This document shows positions 25,014 to 32,992 of a DNA stretch of 64,000 nt, piece after piece (within the stretch, counting starts at the first letter, position 1; every line of letters starts with the position of its first letter). A model generated the notes under the pieces. That model was not told where the DNA came from. It did not search any database and saw only the letters and a list, made by a program, of their open reading frames with translations. The translations under genes were made by a program, and so were the position numbers. The stretch is from NCBI RefSeq assembly GCF_014640175.1, contig NZ_BMGL01000006.1, positions 124,001 to 188,000 of the forward strand. Direction: 5' to 3'. The stretch comes from Psychroflexus salis (lineage in GTDB: Bacteria; Bacteroidota; Bacteroidia; Flavobacteriales; Flavobacteriaceae).

Positions 25014-26126
25014 ATGAAAAATATTATATTTTGCCTACCTATACTATTGTTTACTGTGTTAGCCTGCGCTCAAAAAGATGAAAATATTGTTGAAGTTGAA
25101 CAAGATTACGAATATGAAGTAATTACAGATCAATTAGAAATAACATGGGGAATCGACTTTTTTAATGATGGAAGCTTTTTGGCAACCGAAAAAGAAGGAA
25201 AATTATACCATTACAAAAATGGAAACTTAAATGAAGTAGGTAATGTTCCTGAAATTATGTTGAAAGGACAAGGCGGATTAATGGACGTTAAAATACATCC
25301 TGACTTTAAAAACAATCAATTTATTTATTTGAGTTTTGCAGAACAGGGAAATAAAGATGGTGTAGGCAACACGAAAATTATACGTGCTAAATTTACTGGA
25401 AATCAACTAAACGATATTATCCAAATTTACAAAGCTTCACCAGATTCAAATAAGCCTTACCATTTTGGAAGTAGAGTAGAATTTGATAATGATGGATATT
25501 TATATTTTTCAGTTGGAGACCGAGGTAATCGCGACGAGAATCCACAGGACATAAAACGAGATGGCGGAAAAATTTATCGCTTGAATGATGATGGAAGCAT
25601 TCCTGAAAACAATCCTTTTGTAAATGAAGCCAATGCGAAGAAAGCTGTTTATTCGTATGGACACCGAAATCCACAAGGAATGGAATTAAATCCCTTTACA
25701 GGAAAAATATGGGTGCACGAACACGGCCCAAAAGGCGGTGATGAAATTAACATAATTCATGCTGGAAAAAATTATGGGTGGCCTGTAATTAGTTATGGAA
25801 TAAATTACGACGGCACAAGTTTTACAGATGAAACTTCCAAACCTGGCATGGAGCAACCTATTTACTATTGGGTTCCATCGATTGCTCCAAGTGGAATGAC
25901 CTTTGTAACTTCAGATTTATATCCCGAACTGAAAGGAAATTTACTAGTAGGTTCCCTTAAATTTTTATATTTAGAACATTGTATTCTTGAAAATAACAAG
26001 GTTGTAAAACGAGAACGCTTACTTAAAAATATAGGTAGAGTTCGCAGCATAAAGCAAAGCCCAGATGGTTACTTGTATGCTGGTGTAGAAGGTTTAGGAA
26101 TTGTGAAAATTCTTCCTAAATCTTAA
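25014..26126 (+). CDS. PQQ-dependent sugar (aldose) dehydrogenase, lipoprotein
   Basis: This 370-residue protein has a lipoprotein signal (Cys18 in TVLAC) and the six-bladed propeller of soluble glucose/aldose dehydrogenases (YliI/Asd type). Indicative motifs are ITWGIDFFNDGSFLATEKEG, GQGGLMDVKIHPDF, HFGSRVEFDNDGYLYFSVGDRG, SYGHRNPQGMELNPFTGKIWVHEHGPKGGDEIN and YYWVPSIAPSGMTF. The His in HFGSR and the RNPQG arginine are positions that contact PQQ in the family. It would oxidise aldose sugars in the periplasm. No pqq biosynthesis genes are in the window. A terminator follows. Confidence 0.9.
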   Translation: MKNIIFCLPILLFTVLACAQKDENIVEVEQDYEYEVITDQLEITWGIDFFNDGSFLATEKEGKLYHYKNGNLNEVGNVPEIMLKGQGGLMDVKIHPDFKNNQFIYLSFAEQGNKDGVGNTKIIRAKFTGNQLNDIIQIYKASPDSNKPYHFGSRVEFDNDGYLYFSVGDRGNRDENPQDIKRDGGKIYRLNDDGSIPENNPFVNEANAKKAVYSYGHRNPQGMELNPFTGKIWVHEHGPKGGDEINIIHAGKNYGWPVISYGINYDGTSFTDETSKPGMEQPIYYWVPSIAPSGMTFVTSDLYPELKGNLLVGSLKFLYLEHCILENNKVVKRERLLKNIGRVRSIKQSPDGYLYAGVEGLGIVKILPKS

Positions 26127-26193
26127 AATTCGCAATAAATTCAACCCTAGAATAATTGTAAATTAAAAAAGGATTTTTTTAAGATTCATCAAT

Positions 26194-26227
26194 AAAATGC
26201 ATTTTTATTAATAAAAATGCATTTTTT
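26194..26227 (+). terminator. Near-perfect palindromic terminator
   Basis: A 15-bp stem (AAAATGCATTTTTAT and its complement) with a 2-nt loop is followed by T residues, 68 nt after the sugar dehydrogenase stop. The rest of the 26127-26302 gap shows no other feature except a weak TATTTTCG near 26276. Confidence 0.75.
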
Positions 26228-26302
26228 AGTTTGCAGAGCTTCATTTAGCTATTGATTATGTAAGTTAAATATTGTATTTTCGCAAGACTTAAAAAAGATG
26301 TT

Positions 26303-28714
26303 ATGCCAGATATTTCCCCTAAAAAAGATGAACTTTCGTTTGAAGATTTCAAAAAAGAAGTGCTTCAAGATTATACTATTGCAGTAATCAGTAGAGAATG
26401 TAGTTTGTTAGGAAGACGTGAAGTTTTAACTGGAAAAGCAAAGTTCGGAATTTTTGGTGACGGAAAAGAAGTACCTCAACTTGCTTGGGCTAAGTCTTTT
26501 AAAAATGGAGATTTTAGATCGGGTTATTACCGCGATCAAACCTTTATGATGGCTATTGGCAAATTAAGTATAGAAGAATTTTTTGCTGGATTGTATGCTA
26601 ATACAGACATTCAACAAGAACCAATGTCGGCTGGTAGGCAAATGGGCGGTCATTTTATGACACATTCTTTAAATGAAGATGGCAGTTGGAAAAACCTTAC
26701 AGAACAAAAAAATTCGAGTGCAGATATTTCTCCTACAGCAGGACAAATGCCTAGGCTACTTGGGTTAGCACAAGCATCAAAAGTGTATCGTGCTGAAAAA
26801 AATATAGATAGTACATTATTTTCGAACAACGGAAATGAAATTGCTTGGGGAACAATCGGCAATGCCAGTACTAGTGAAGGTTTATTTTGGGAAACCATCA
26901 ATGCAGCTGGTGTTTTACAAGTCCCGATGGTAATTAACGTTTGGGACGATGATTATGGAATTTCAGTTCATGCCAAACACCAAACTACCAAAGAAAATAT
27001 TTCAGAAATCTTAAAAGGATTTCAACGTGAAGAAGGAACTAATGGTTTCGAAATTTTAAAGGTTAAAGGTTGGGATTATCCAAGTTTGATTGAAGCTTAC
27101 CAAAAAGCAGAAAAATTTGCTAGAGAAGAACATGTTCCTGTTCTAATTCACGTAGTAGAATTAACCCAACCACAAGGACATTCTACCTCAGGTTCACACG
27201 AACGTTACAAAAGCAAAGAACGCTTAGAATGGGAAAAAGAAAACGATTGCAACTTCAAAATGCGCCAGTGGATTTTAGATCACGGCATGGCTACAGAAGA
27301 AGATTTATCGCAACTGGAAAAAGACATTAAAAAACAAGTGCGAGATGGAAAAAAAGCAGCTTGGACGGCCTTCGGAAAACAAGCAAAACAAGAAAACAAA
27401 GAAGCAATTGCTTTGCTTACCGATTTAGCTAATGCAAGCGAAAACAAAGCTTTTATTCAACCACTTGTCAACGAATTAAAAGAAAACACTGAACCACTTA
27501 AATCGGTTGTAATTGCTACAGCTCGTAAAGCATTGCGTTTTGTGCGTAACGAAAATATAGAACCTAAAACTAAATTAATCAATTGGATAACTGATTTTAA
27601 AAATAGAATTCAGCCACAATACAGTAGTAACCTTCAAAGTGAAAGCAAATGGAAGGCTACCAACATTGAAGCTATAGATCCAATTTACGATACCGATGCG
27701 AAAGAAGTAGATGCACGCATGATTTTACGCGACAACTTCGATAAAATATTTGAAAACAAACCTAAAGCTTTGATATTTGGAGAAGATTCTGGTGAAATTG
27801 GTGATGTAAACCAAGGCTTAGAAGGCTTACAAGAAAAATACGGTTCCATACGTGTCGCCGATACTGGAATTAGAGAAGCTACTATTTTAGGTCAAGGAAT
27901 TGGAATGGCATTACGTGGCTTAAGACCCATTGCCGAAATTCAATACTTAGATTATATTTTGTATGCTCTGCAAATTATGAGTGATGATTTAGCAACTACC
28001 GCATACAGAACTGCTGGAAAACAAAAGGCACCTTTAATTGTACGTACGCGAGGACACCGATTAGAAGGAATTTGGCACTCAGGCTCACCCATGGGTGGTG
28101 TGTTGAATTTAATTCGTGGCGTGCATGTCTTAGTTCCAAGAAATATGACCAAAGCAGCTGGTTTTTACAATACTTTATTAGCTAGTGACGAACCAGGCTT
28201 AATCGTTGAATGTTTAAATGGTTATCGTTTAAAAGAGAAAATGCCTTCAAATTTAGGAGAATTTAAAACCGCTATTGGCCAAGTTGAAACCATTCGCGAA
28301 GGAAGCGATATTACTTTAGTTTCCTACGGTTCAACTTTACGAATTGTTTTGCAAGCCGCAAATGAATTACAAGAACTGGGAATTGATGCAGAAGTAATCG
28401 ATGTACAGTCTTTAGTTCCATTCGATTTGAATCACGACATTGTAAAAAGCGTAGCAAAAACCAATCGTTTAATGGTGATTGATGAAGATGTTCCTGGTGG
28501 CGCTTCAGCTTATATTTTACAAAAAATTATAGACGAGCAAAATGCATATATGCATTTAGATAGCAAACCACAATGTTTAACTGCAAAGGCGCATCGACCA
28601 GCTTATGGCACAGATGGAGATTACTTTTCAAAACCTTCATCTGATGATGTTTTTGAACAAGTTTATGCGATTATGCACGAATTTAAACCCAGTCGGTTTC
28701 CTAAGTTAATGTAA
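26303..28714 (+). CDS. Fused E1 alpha/beta component of a 2-oxoacid dehydrogenase
   Basis: This 803-residue protein carries both E1 chains in one polypeptide. The alpha-like half (about residues 1-390) has the thiamine-diphosphate region GTIGNASTSEG...NVWDDDYGISV. The beta-like half (about 430-800) has MILRDNFDKIFENKPKALIFGEDSGEIGDVNQGLEGLQEKYG and GHRLEGIWHSGSPMGG. It decarboxylates a 2-oxoacid, probably branched-chain, and passes the acyl group to a lipoyl E2. The fusion is the normal form in Bacteroidota. The usual metal-binding GDG motif reads GNA here (see findings). The E2 and E3 genes are not nearby. Confidence 0.93.
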   Translation: MPDISPKKDELSFEDFKKEVLQDYTIAVISRECSLLGRREVLTGKAKFGIFGDGKEVPQLAWAKSFKNGDFRSGYYRDQTFMMAIGKLSIEEFFAGLYANTDIQQEPMSAGRQMGGHFMTHSLNEDGSWKNLTEQKNSSADISPTAGQMPRLLGLAQASKVYRAEKNIDSTLFSNNGNEIAWGTIGNASTSEGLFWETINAAGVLQVPMVINVWDDDYGISVHAKHQTTKENISEILKGFQREEGTNGFEILKVKGWDYPSLIEAYQKAEKFAREEHVPVLIHVVELTQPQGHSTSGSHERYKSKERLEWEKENDCNFKMRQWILDHGMATEEDLSQLEKDIKKQVRDGKKAAWTAFGKQAKQENKEAIALLTDLANASENKAFIQPLVNELKENTEPLKSVVIATARKALRFVRNENIEPKTKLINWITDFKNRIQPQYSSNLQSESKWKATNIEAIDPIYDTDAKEVDARMILRDNFDKIFENKPKALIFGEDSGEIGDVNQGLEGLQEKYGSIRVADTGIREATILGQGIGMALRGLRPIAEIQYLDYILYALQIMSDDLATTAYRTAGKQKAPLIVRTRGHRLEGIWHSGSPMGGVLNLIRGVHVLVPRNMTKAAGFYNTLLASDEPGLIVECLNGYRLKEKMPSNLGEFKTAIGQVETIREGSDITLVSYGSTLRIVLQAANELQELGIDAEVIDVQSLVPFDLNHDIVKSVAKTNRLMVIDEDVPGGASAYILQKIIDEQNAYMHLDSKPQCLTAKAHRPAYGTDGDYFSKPSSDDVFEQVYAIMHEFKPSRFPKLM

Positions 28715-28742
28715 TCATTTATTGAAGCATATAAGGCGATGC

Positions 28743-30278
28743 TTATATCCAATCTAAACGAGAAGATTCAATTTTGTAAAGCATAAAATTAAATAACTTT
28801 AAGCTTTCTTGGTATGGTAAATAAGAAATAGAAATATTTCCAGATGCTGTGTATATCAATAGGTCAGAATGATCATTTCTTCGCTGAAAAATACTCCTTT
28901 TTAGTTGAACAGATTGTATTTTGTGCAAAGCTACATATTCAAGTTTTGTATGAATAGATCCCGAGCCTATTTGCAAAACATCATCATTTAAACCAATAAA
29001 ACTCTTTTTAACAATTTTGTAATTTAAGAAAGAAAAGCCTATTAATATTAAAAGTGCAAATGCTATTGCAGCAAATATTGAAAACAATAAATATCCTGCA
29101 ATTCCAAAGCCTAATACCACAGGAAGCTGTCGCCAAAACAAAACAATCATGTAACGAAAACTCGTGTGCACATATACAAAATTCTGCTGCAAATTTAAAT
29201 CGAAAATCGCTTCAAAAAACTCTTTAAATTGTTCTGAAGTTATTCCTACTAAACCAATTTTTTGCTTCTCTGTAATTTCAGATGCAGATGCTTGGCTTAC
29301 AAAAACTTTATTAATTTTAAAAAGACGAAGAATTGGATTGTGTTCAAAACTAACAACTTGTGTCTTATTTTTCTTAATAACTTGATTTACTTTTTTAAAT
29401 AAACCATATTCAACTTCAAAATTGTTTTTTATGCGAACAACCTTTAAATTAAAGTATTTAATTACTTCTAGGGAAACGGTTAACAAAAAAACTAAGGAAA
29501 TTAACACAAATGCTACTAAAGCAATAAAACTTAAAGTTTCGGGCAAACGATTTACCAAATCTTCATTGAAATCAACTTCAATAAACCTACTTAAAATATC
29601 ATTTACAAAGTTGCTTATGCTACCAATAAAAACTGCAAGTAAGCCAAGGCCTTTAAGGTAGTTTGAGCTTAAACCTACCTTTAAAAGTTTACCAAATGAA
29701 AGATGTAATAAGGTTGATGTGGATTGTGACGAAGTTTTACTTTCGATGTCCTTGTGGTGGTGGTGATCTTGATTTTTATCAGCTACAACTTTAGCATCGT
29801 CTAAAACATCTTTAACATCTTCTAACAAAGCATTTTTTAATTGTTTTGCGGTAGTTTGGCTTAAGGCTTTAATTTTAATTTCAGAAGCACTTTCGCCAGC
29901 TGTTTCAATTTGAAACCCTACTACTCCAAATACTTGTTGCAAAATGTTTTGCTGGAGATTAATATTTTGAATTCGGTGAAAAGGAATTTCAACTTTACTG
30001 CGCTTAATTACTCCTTTTTGAACAATAAAGGCTTTTTGTTGAATTTGAAATTGGTATTTTAAATAGGATAAATACGAAAATATAAATTGTAGAATAACCA
30101 ATACAATAATACCAGCCACTAAATAAACAGAATAATTTTCCCTGAAATTTTCACTTAAAAAAGGGGCAAACAGAGCATAAAAAAAACGCTTAAACTGCTT
30201 AGCTACATCTGCAAAAAATATAAGGAAAATCCCATTTACAGATTGCCGTTGAGGTTGAGAAAAATCCTGTTTACTCAT
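28743..30278 (-). CDS. Bacterial PH-domain (bPH2) membrane protein, YdbT-like
   Basis: The start is taken at the ATG giving MSKQDFSQPQRQSVN; it overlaps the upstream stop as ATGAGTAA, so translation is coupled. The longest frame begins 4 codons earlier at GTG. The 511-residue protein has pairs of transmembrane helices at about 15-75, 205-265 and 365-415, each followed by a bPH2-type domain (PF03703) with the motif VIKRSKVEIPFHRIQNINLQQ and later equivalents (VEYGLFKKVNQVIKKNKTQ and LEYVALHKIQSVQLKRS). This matches YdbT. Such proteins are thought to sit in the membrane and take part in envelope stress or lipid sensing; the function is not established. Confidence 0.86.
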   Translation of the reverse strand: MSKQDFSQPQRQSVNGIFLIFFADVAKQFKRFFYALFAPFLSENFRENYSVYLVAGIIVLVILQFIFSYLSYLKYQFQIQQKAFIVQKGVIKRSKVEIPFHRIQNINLQQNILQQVFGVVGFQIETAGESASEIKIKALSQTTAKQLKNALLEDVKDVLDDAKVVADKNQDHHHHKDIESKTSSQSTSTLLHLSFGKLLKVGLSSNYLKGLGLLAVFIGSISNFVNDILSRFIEVDFNEDLVNRLPETLSFIALVAFVLISLVFLLTVSLEVIKYFNLKVVRIKNNFEVEYGLFKKVNQVIKKNKTQVVSFEHNPILRLFKINKVFVSQASASEITEKQKIGLVGITSEQFKEFFEAIFDLNLQQNFVYVHTSFRYMIVLFWRQLPVVLGFGIAGYLLFSIFAAIAFALLILIGFSFLNYKIVKKSFIGLNDDVLQIGSGSIHTKLEYVALHKIQSVQLKRSIFQRRNDHSDLLIYTASGNISISYLPYQESLKLFNFMLYKIESSRLDWI

Positions 30279-30801
30279 CTTTATCTTCACTTACCTGCAA
30301 AACTTTAGCTTTCAATTTTTCAGCGGTTTGCAAGTCCAATCCATTAATTACTAGGTCTCCGCTTGAAGCACCAGCCGTAAATAATTTCAACGAATATAAA
30401 TTTAGCAGACGTAAAATTGGTCCTTGTTTAATTTCTACGTGTTGTATACGCTTAAAAGGAATAACGGTTTCTTTAAAAAAGAAAAAGCCTTTTTGAAAAA
30501 TAATATCCAACTCACGAACACCAAATTTTCGTTTAGGAAATCCTTTGAAAGTTTCAATTGCTGTAAATAATAGGATAACTAAAAATAAAGCAGATGCAAT
30601 TTTTAATATTATCCTCGGAAATTCTTCAATAAAAAAATAAAAACCAGTAATTAATCCTACAAAGAAAAAAACCAATAATAAAAAATTAAACCACAATACA
30701 TACTGGTATTTTTTAGCAATAGGTACTAATTTAGCTTTCGAAAAATCGGGTAATTCTTTAACTGGAACCGATAAATTAGAAAACTCGATTGATGTATTCA
30801 T
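30271..30801 (-). CDS. Bacterial PH-domain (bPH2) membrane protein, YdbS-like
   Basis: This 176-residue protein has two transmembrane helices (about 34-54 and 64-82) and one bPH2 domain containing VIPFKRIQHVEIKQGPILRLLNLYSLKLFTA. It corresponds to YdbS, the usual companion of YdbT. The genes overlap by 8 nt at ATGAGTAA, so both proteins are made together and probably form a complex. Function is unknown. The preceding SPOR-like gene ends 6 nt upstream. Confidence 0.86.
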   Translation of the reverse strand: MNTSIEFSNLSVPVKELPDFSKAKLVPIAKKYQYVLWFNFLLLVFFFVGLITGFYFFIEEFPRIILKIASALFLVILLFTAIETFKGFPKRKFGVRELDIIFQKGFFFFKETVIPFKRIQHVEIKQGPILRLLNLYSLKLFTAGASSGDLVINGLDLQTAEKLKAKVLQVSEDKDE

Positions 30802-30807
30802 ATAATA

Positions 30808-31392
30808 TTAAAATTGAGCATCTACTCGCTCTCCATTTTCATATTTACCTACAAAAGCATCTTTAAAGTTAAGCTGCTTTACTACTTTACGCAATTCTTC
30901 AGCTTCAGCTTCAGTTTCAAAAACACCTAAAGTAAATAAATTAAAATCTTGGTAATTAGCATTGCGAACAATATTGTAACTATCTGAACTTAAGCGTGTG
31001 TTAAACTTTTTAAAAGCACCTAATTGAACCGCGTAAAATGCATTCAAGTCCAAAGGATGACTTGTATGTTGTGCAGCTAAATCTTTTTCTAGTTGTGCAA
31101 TTGAAGCTTTATAATTTTCAATTTCAGATTTTTTTACGACTACTTCATCTGCCGCCAGGCTATTGGTTTCAATACCTAATGTTTCAGGTGAATTAAAAAA
31201 GATAACTAAACTTATAATGAGCAGAACAAGGCAAATTATAAATCCAATTAAAAAGCCTTTCTTTTTGGTTTTAGCATCTTCAACATCTTCTTGAAGTTGC
31301 TTTTGATTAGCTTGTGTAGCTTTCAAGTTTTTCTCAGCTTTTGAAGCTTTGTCTTTTAATTTTTGTAATTCTTCTTCGGTTAAAACAGGCAT
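30808..31392 (-). CDS. SPOR-like membrane protein with N-terminal coiled coil
   Basis: This 194-residue protein has a charged coiled coil (about residues 5-45), one transmembrane helix (about 47-67, GFLIGFIICLVLLIISLVIFF) and a short periplasmic coiled coil. The C-terminal domain (about 118-194) carries FYAVQLGAFKKF and FTLGVFETEAEAEEL, the two-repeat pattern of SPOR domains, which bind denuded peptidoglycan glycans at division sites. The topology with a long cytoplasmic coiled coil is typical of FtsN-like or cell-envelope tethering proteins. The gene leads a small operon with the two bPH2 genes, 6 nt away. Confidence 0.8.
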   Translation of the reverse strand: MPVLTEEELQKLKDKASKAEKNLKATQANQKQLQEDVEDAKTKKKGFLIGFIICLVLLIISLVIFFNSPETLGIETNSLAADEVVVKKSEIENYKASIAQLEKDLAAQHTSHPLDLNAFYAVQLGAFKKFNTRLSSDSYNIVRNANYQDFNLFTLGVFETEAEAEELRKVVKQLNFKDAFVGKYENGERVDAQF

Positions 31393-31537
31393 ATGAACTG
31401 GATTAGGTTAAAAGAGTAAAGTTAAGAAATTATTTAACTATTTGATTAAAATGCAATTACATGTAGATAAAATTTATTAAACTAACTTAAGATAAGATAG
31501 TAAACAGTCTTTTAAACATAAAGCTGATTCCACTCTA

Positions 31538-32371
31538 TTACGGAATCCATTTCACCTTGCTAAAATCGGGTTTACGTTTCTCTAAAAATGCGTTTCTACC
31601 TTCTTTGGCTTCTTCGGTCATATAAGCTAATCGTGTAGCTTCACCAGCAAAAACTTGCTGTCCTACCATTCCATCGTCTGTGGCATTAAAAGCAAACTTC
31701 AACATTTTTATAGATGTTGGCGATTTGGCTAAAATTTCCATTGCCCAATTAAATGCTTCTTCTTCTAGTTTTTCATGTGGAATTACGGCATTCACCATTC
31801 CCATTTCAAAAGCTTCTTGAGCAGAATAGTTTCTGCCTAAAAAGAAAATTTCTCTAGCGCGCTTCTGCCCTACCATTTTAGCCAAATAAGCTGAGCCATA
31901 GCCGCCATCAAAACTAGTTACATCTGCATCAGTTTGCTTAAAGATAGCGTGTTCTTTACTAGCTAAAGTTAAATCGCAAACCGTATGTAGCGAATGTCCG
32001 CCACCAACTGCCCAGCCCGGCACAACAGCAATTACTACTTTTGGCATAAACCGAATTAAGCGTTGCACTTCTAAAATGTTTAATCTCGGCATGCCATCAT
32101 CGTCTACATAGCCTTGAAAGCCACGAGCATTTTGGTCGCCACCACTACAAAAGGAATATATACCATCTTTAGGCGATGGTCCTTCAGCTGAAAGTAATAC
32201 CACGCCAATATTTACATCTTCTCTCGCATCGAGTAAGGCTTCAAAAAGTTCGCCTACCGTTTTTGGGCGAAAGGCGTTTCGCACTTCGGGGCGATTAAAA
32301 GCGATTCGCGCTACACCACCTGATTTTTTATAGGTAATATCTTGGTATTCTTTAACGATTTTCCAGTTCAT
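31538..32371 (-). CDS. menB: 1,4-dihydroxy-2-naphthoyl-CoA synthase
   Basis: This 277-residue crotonase-fold enzyme closes the second ring in menaquinone synthesis. The signatures are FCSGGDQNARG near residue 80, VVPGWAVGGGHSLHTVCDLTLAS and SFDGGYGSAYLAKMVGQKRAREIFFLGRNYSAQEA. The C-terminus ends FSKVKWIP, typical of MenB. Only menB is here; other men genes are not in the window. It begins 18 nt after the cysteine dioxygenase gene on the same strand, so the two may share a transcript even though no functional link is evident. Confidence 0.96.
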   Translation of the reverse strand: MNWKIVKEYQDITYKKSGGVARIAFNRPEVRNAFRPKTVGELFEALLDAREDVNIGVVLLSAEGPSPKDGIYSFCSGGDQNARGFQGYVDDDGMPRLNILEVQRLIRFMPKVVIAVVPGWAVGGGHSLHTVCDLTLASKEHAIFKQTDADVTSFDGGYGSAYLAKMVGQKRAREIFFLGRNYSAQEAFEMGMVNAVIPHEKLEEEAFNWAMEILAKSPTSIKMLKFAFNATDDGMVGQQVFAGEATRLAYMTEEAKEGRNAFLEKRKPDFSKVKWIP

Positions 32372-32389
32372 TTGTAAATTTATTATTTT

Positions 32390-32905
32390 TTATAAAGTAG
32401 AATTTTCTGTATCATAACTTAAAGATTTAACAACGAAATCTTCTTCATCTTCATCGTAAATAGTGCATTCGTCAATAGGCCCAACATACAGATGAAGCGA
32501 CATGCTTCTGCCTTTGGCAATATTATGAAGCGAATGGTAACCTAATTTATCGTTCATATAAGACAAGCCTTCTTTTTCCATGATCAATTCATTTTTAAAT
32601 GAAAGTTCATCGTTGTAATTGAAGCGTTTTTCATGTAATTTTCCCTTCGCCAAATAAACCCAACACTCTTCTCCACCATGGCAGTGTATATCGGTTACTT
32701 GTCCTTCTTCCCAACAAAGCAACAAGAGTTCATAATCATCCGTGCGGTCAATGCAATTTCTGGTATATGAAGTTGAATCCCACGTTGCAAATTCAGCCAA
32801 ATCGGATTCCGAAATTTGCAAATATGAAACAATGCGTTTAAAATCTTTGTTTTTACATTTGGGTAAAATGCTTAATAAGTCAGAGAGTGAATTGATGTTT
32901 TGCAA
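32390..32905 (-). CDS. Cysteine dioxygenase
   Basis: The start is placed at TTG 32905, giving MQNINSLSDLLSILP, which fits the N-terminus of the family. The longest frame would begin at ATG 32998 and overlap the start of the divergent gene by 6 nt, which would leave no room for promoters; the alternative cannot be excluded. The 171-residue cupin has iron ligands His74 and His76 (DIHCHGGEECWV) and His124 (GYHSLHN). The enzyme oxidises cysteine to cysteine sulfinate. The divergent PLP-dependent decarboxylase could carry the product on to hypotaurine. The Cys in EEC is near the position that forms a Cys-Tyr crosslink in animal enzymes. Confidence 0.86.
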   Translation of the reverse strand: MQNINSLSDLLSILPKCKNKDFKRIVSYLQISESDLAEFATWDSTSYTRNCIDRTDDYELLLLCWEEGQVTDIHCHGGEECWVYLAKGKLHEKRFNYNDELSFKNELIMEKEGLSYMNDKLGYHSLHNIAKGRSMSLHLYVGPIDECTIYDEDEEDFVVKSLSYDTENSTL

Positions 32906-32959
32906 AATAAAAGCTTTTAAAATGATCAAAAAATCAGGACTAAAGCCCAATAATTTCAA

Positions 32960-32967
32960 TATTTTCG
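32960..32967 (+). promoter_or_regulatory. Weak -7-like box of the decarboxylase gene
   Basis: TATTTTCG differs from TAnnTTTG by one base and lies 25 nt before the ATG at 32993. It falls in the 87-nt gap left if the dioxygenase starts at 32905, so this gap would be the divergent promoter region. Confidence 0.35.
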
Positions 32968-32992
32968 TAAATATAAATTCATTACCATAGTT

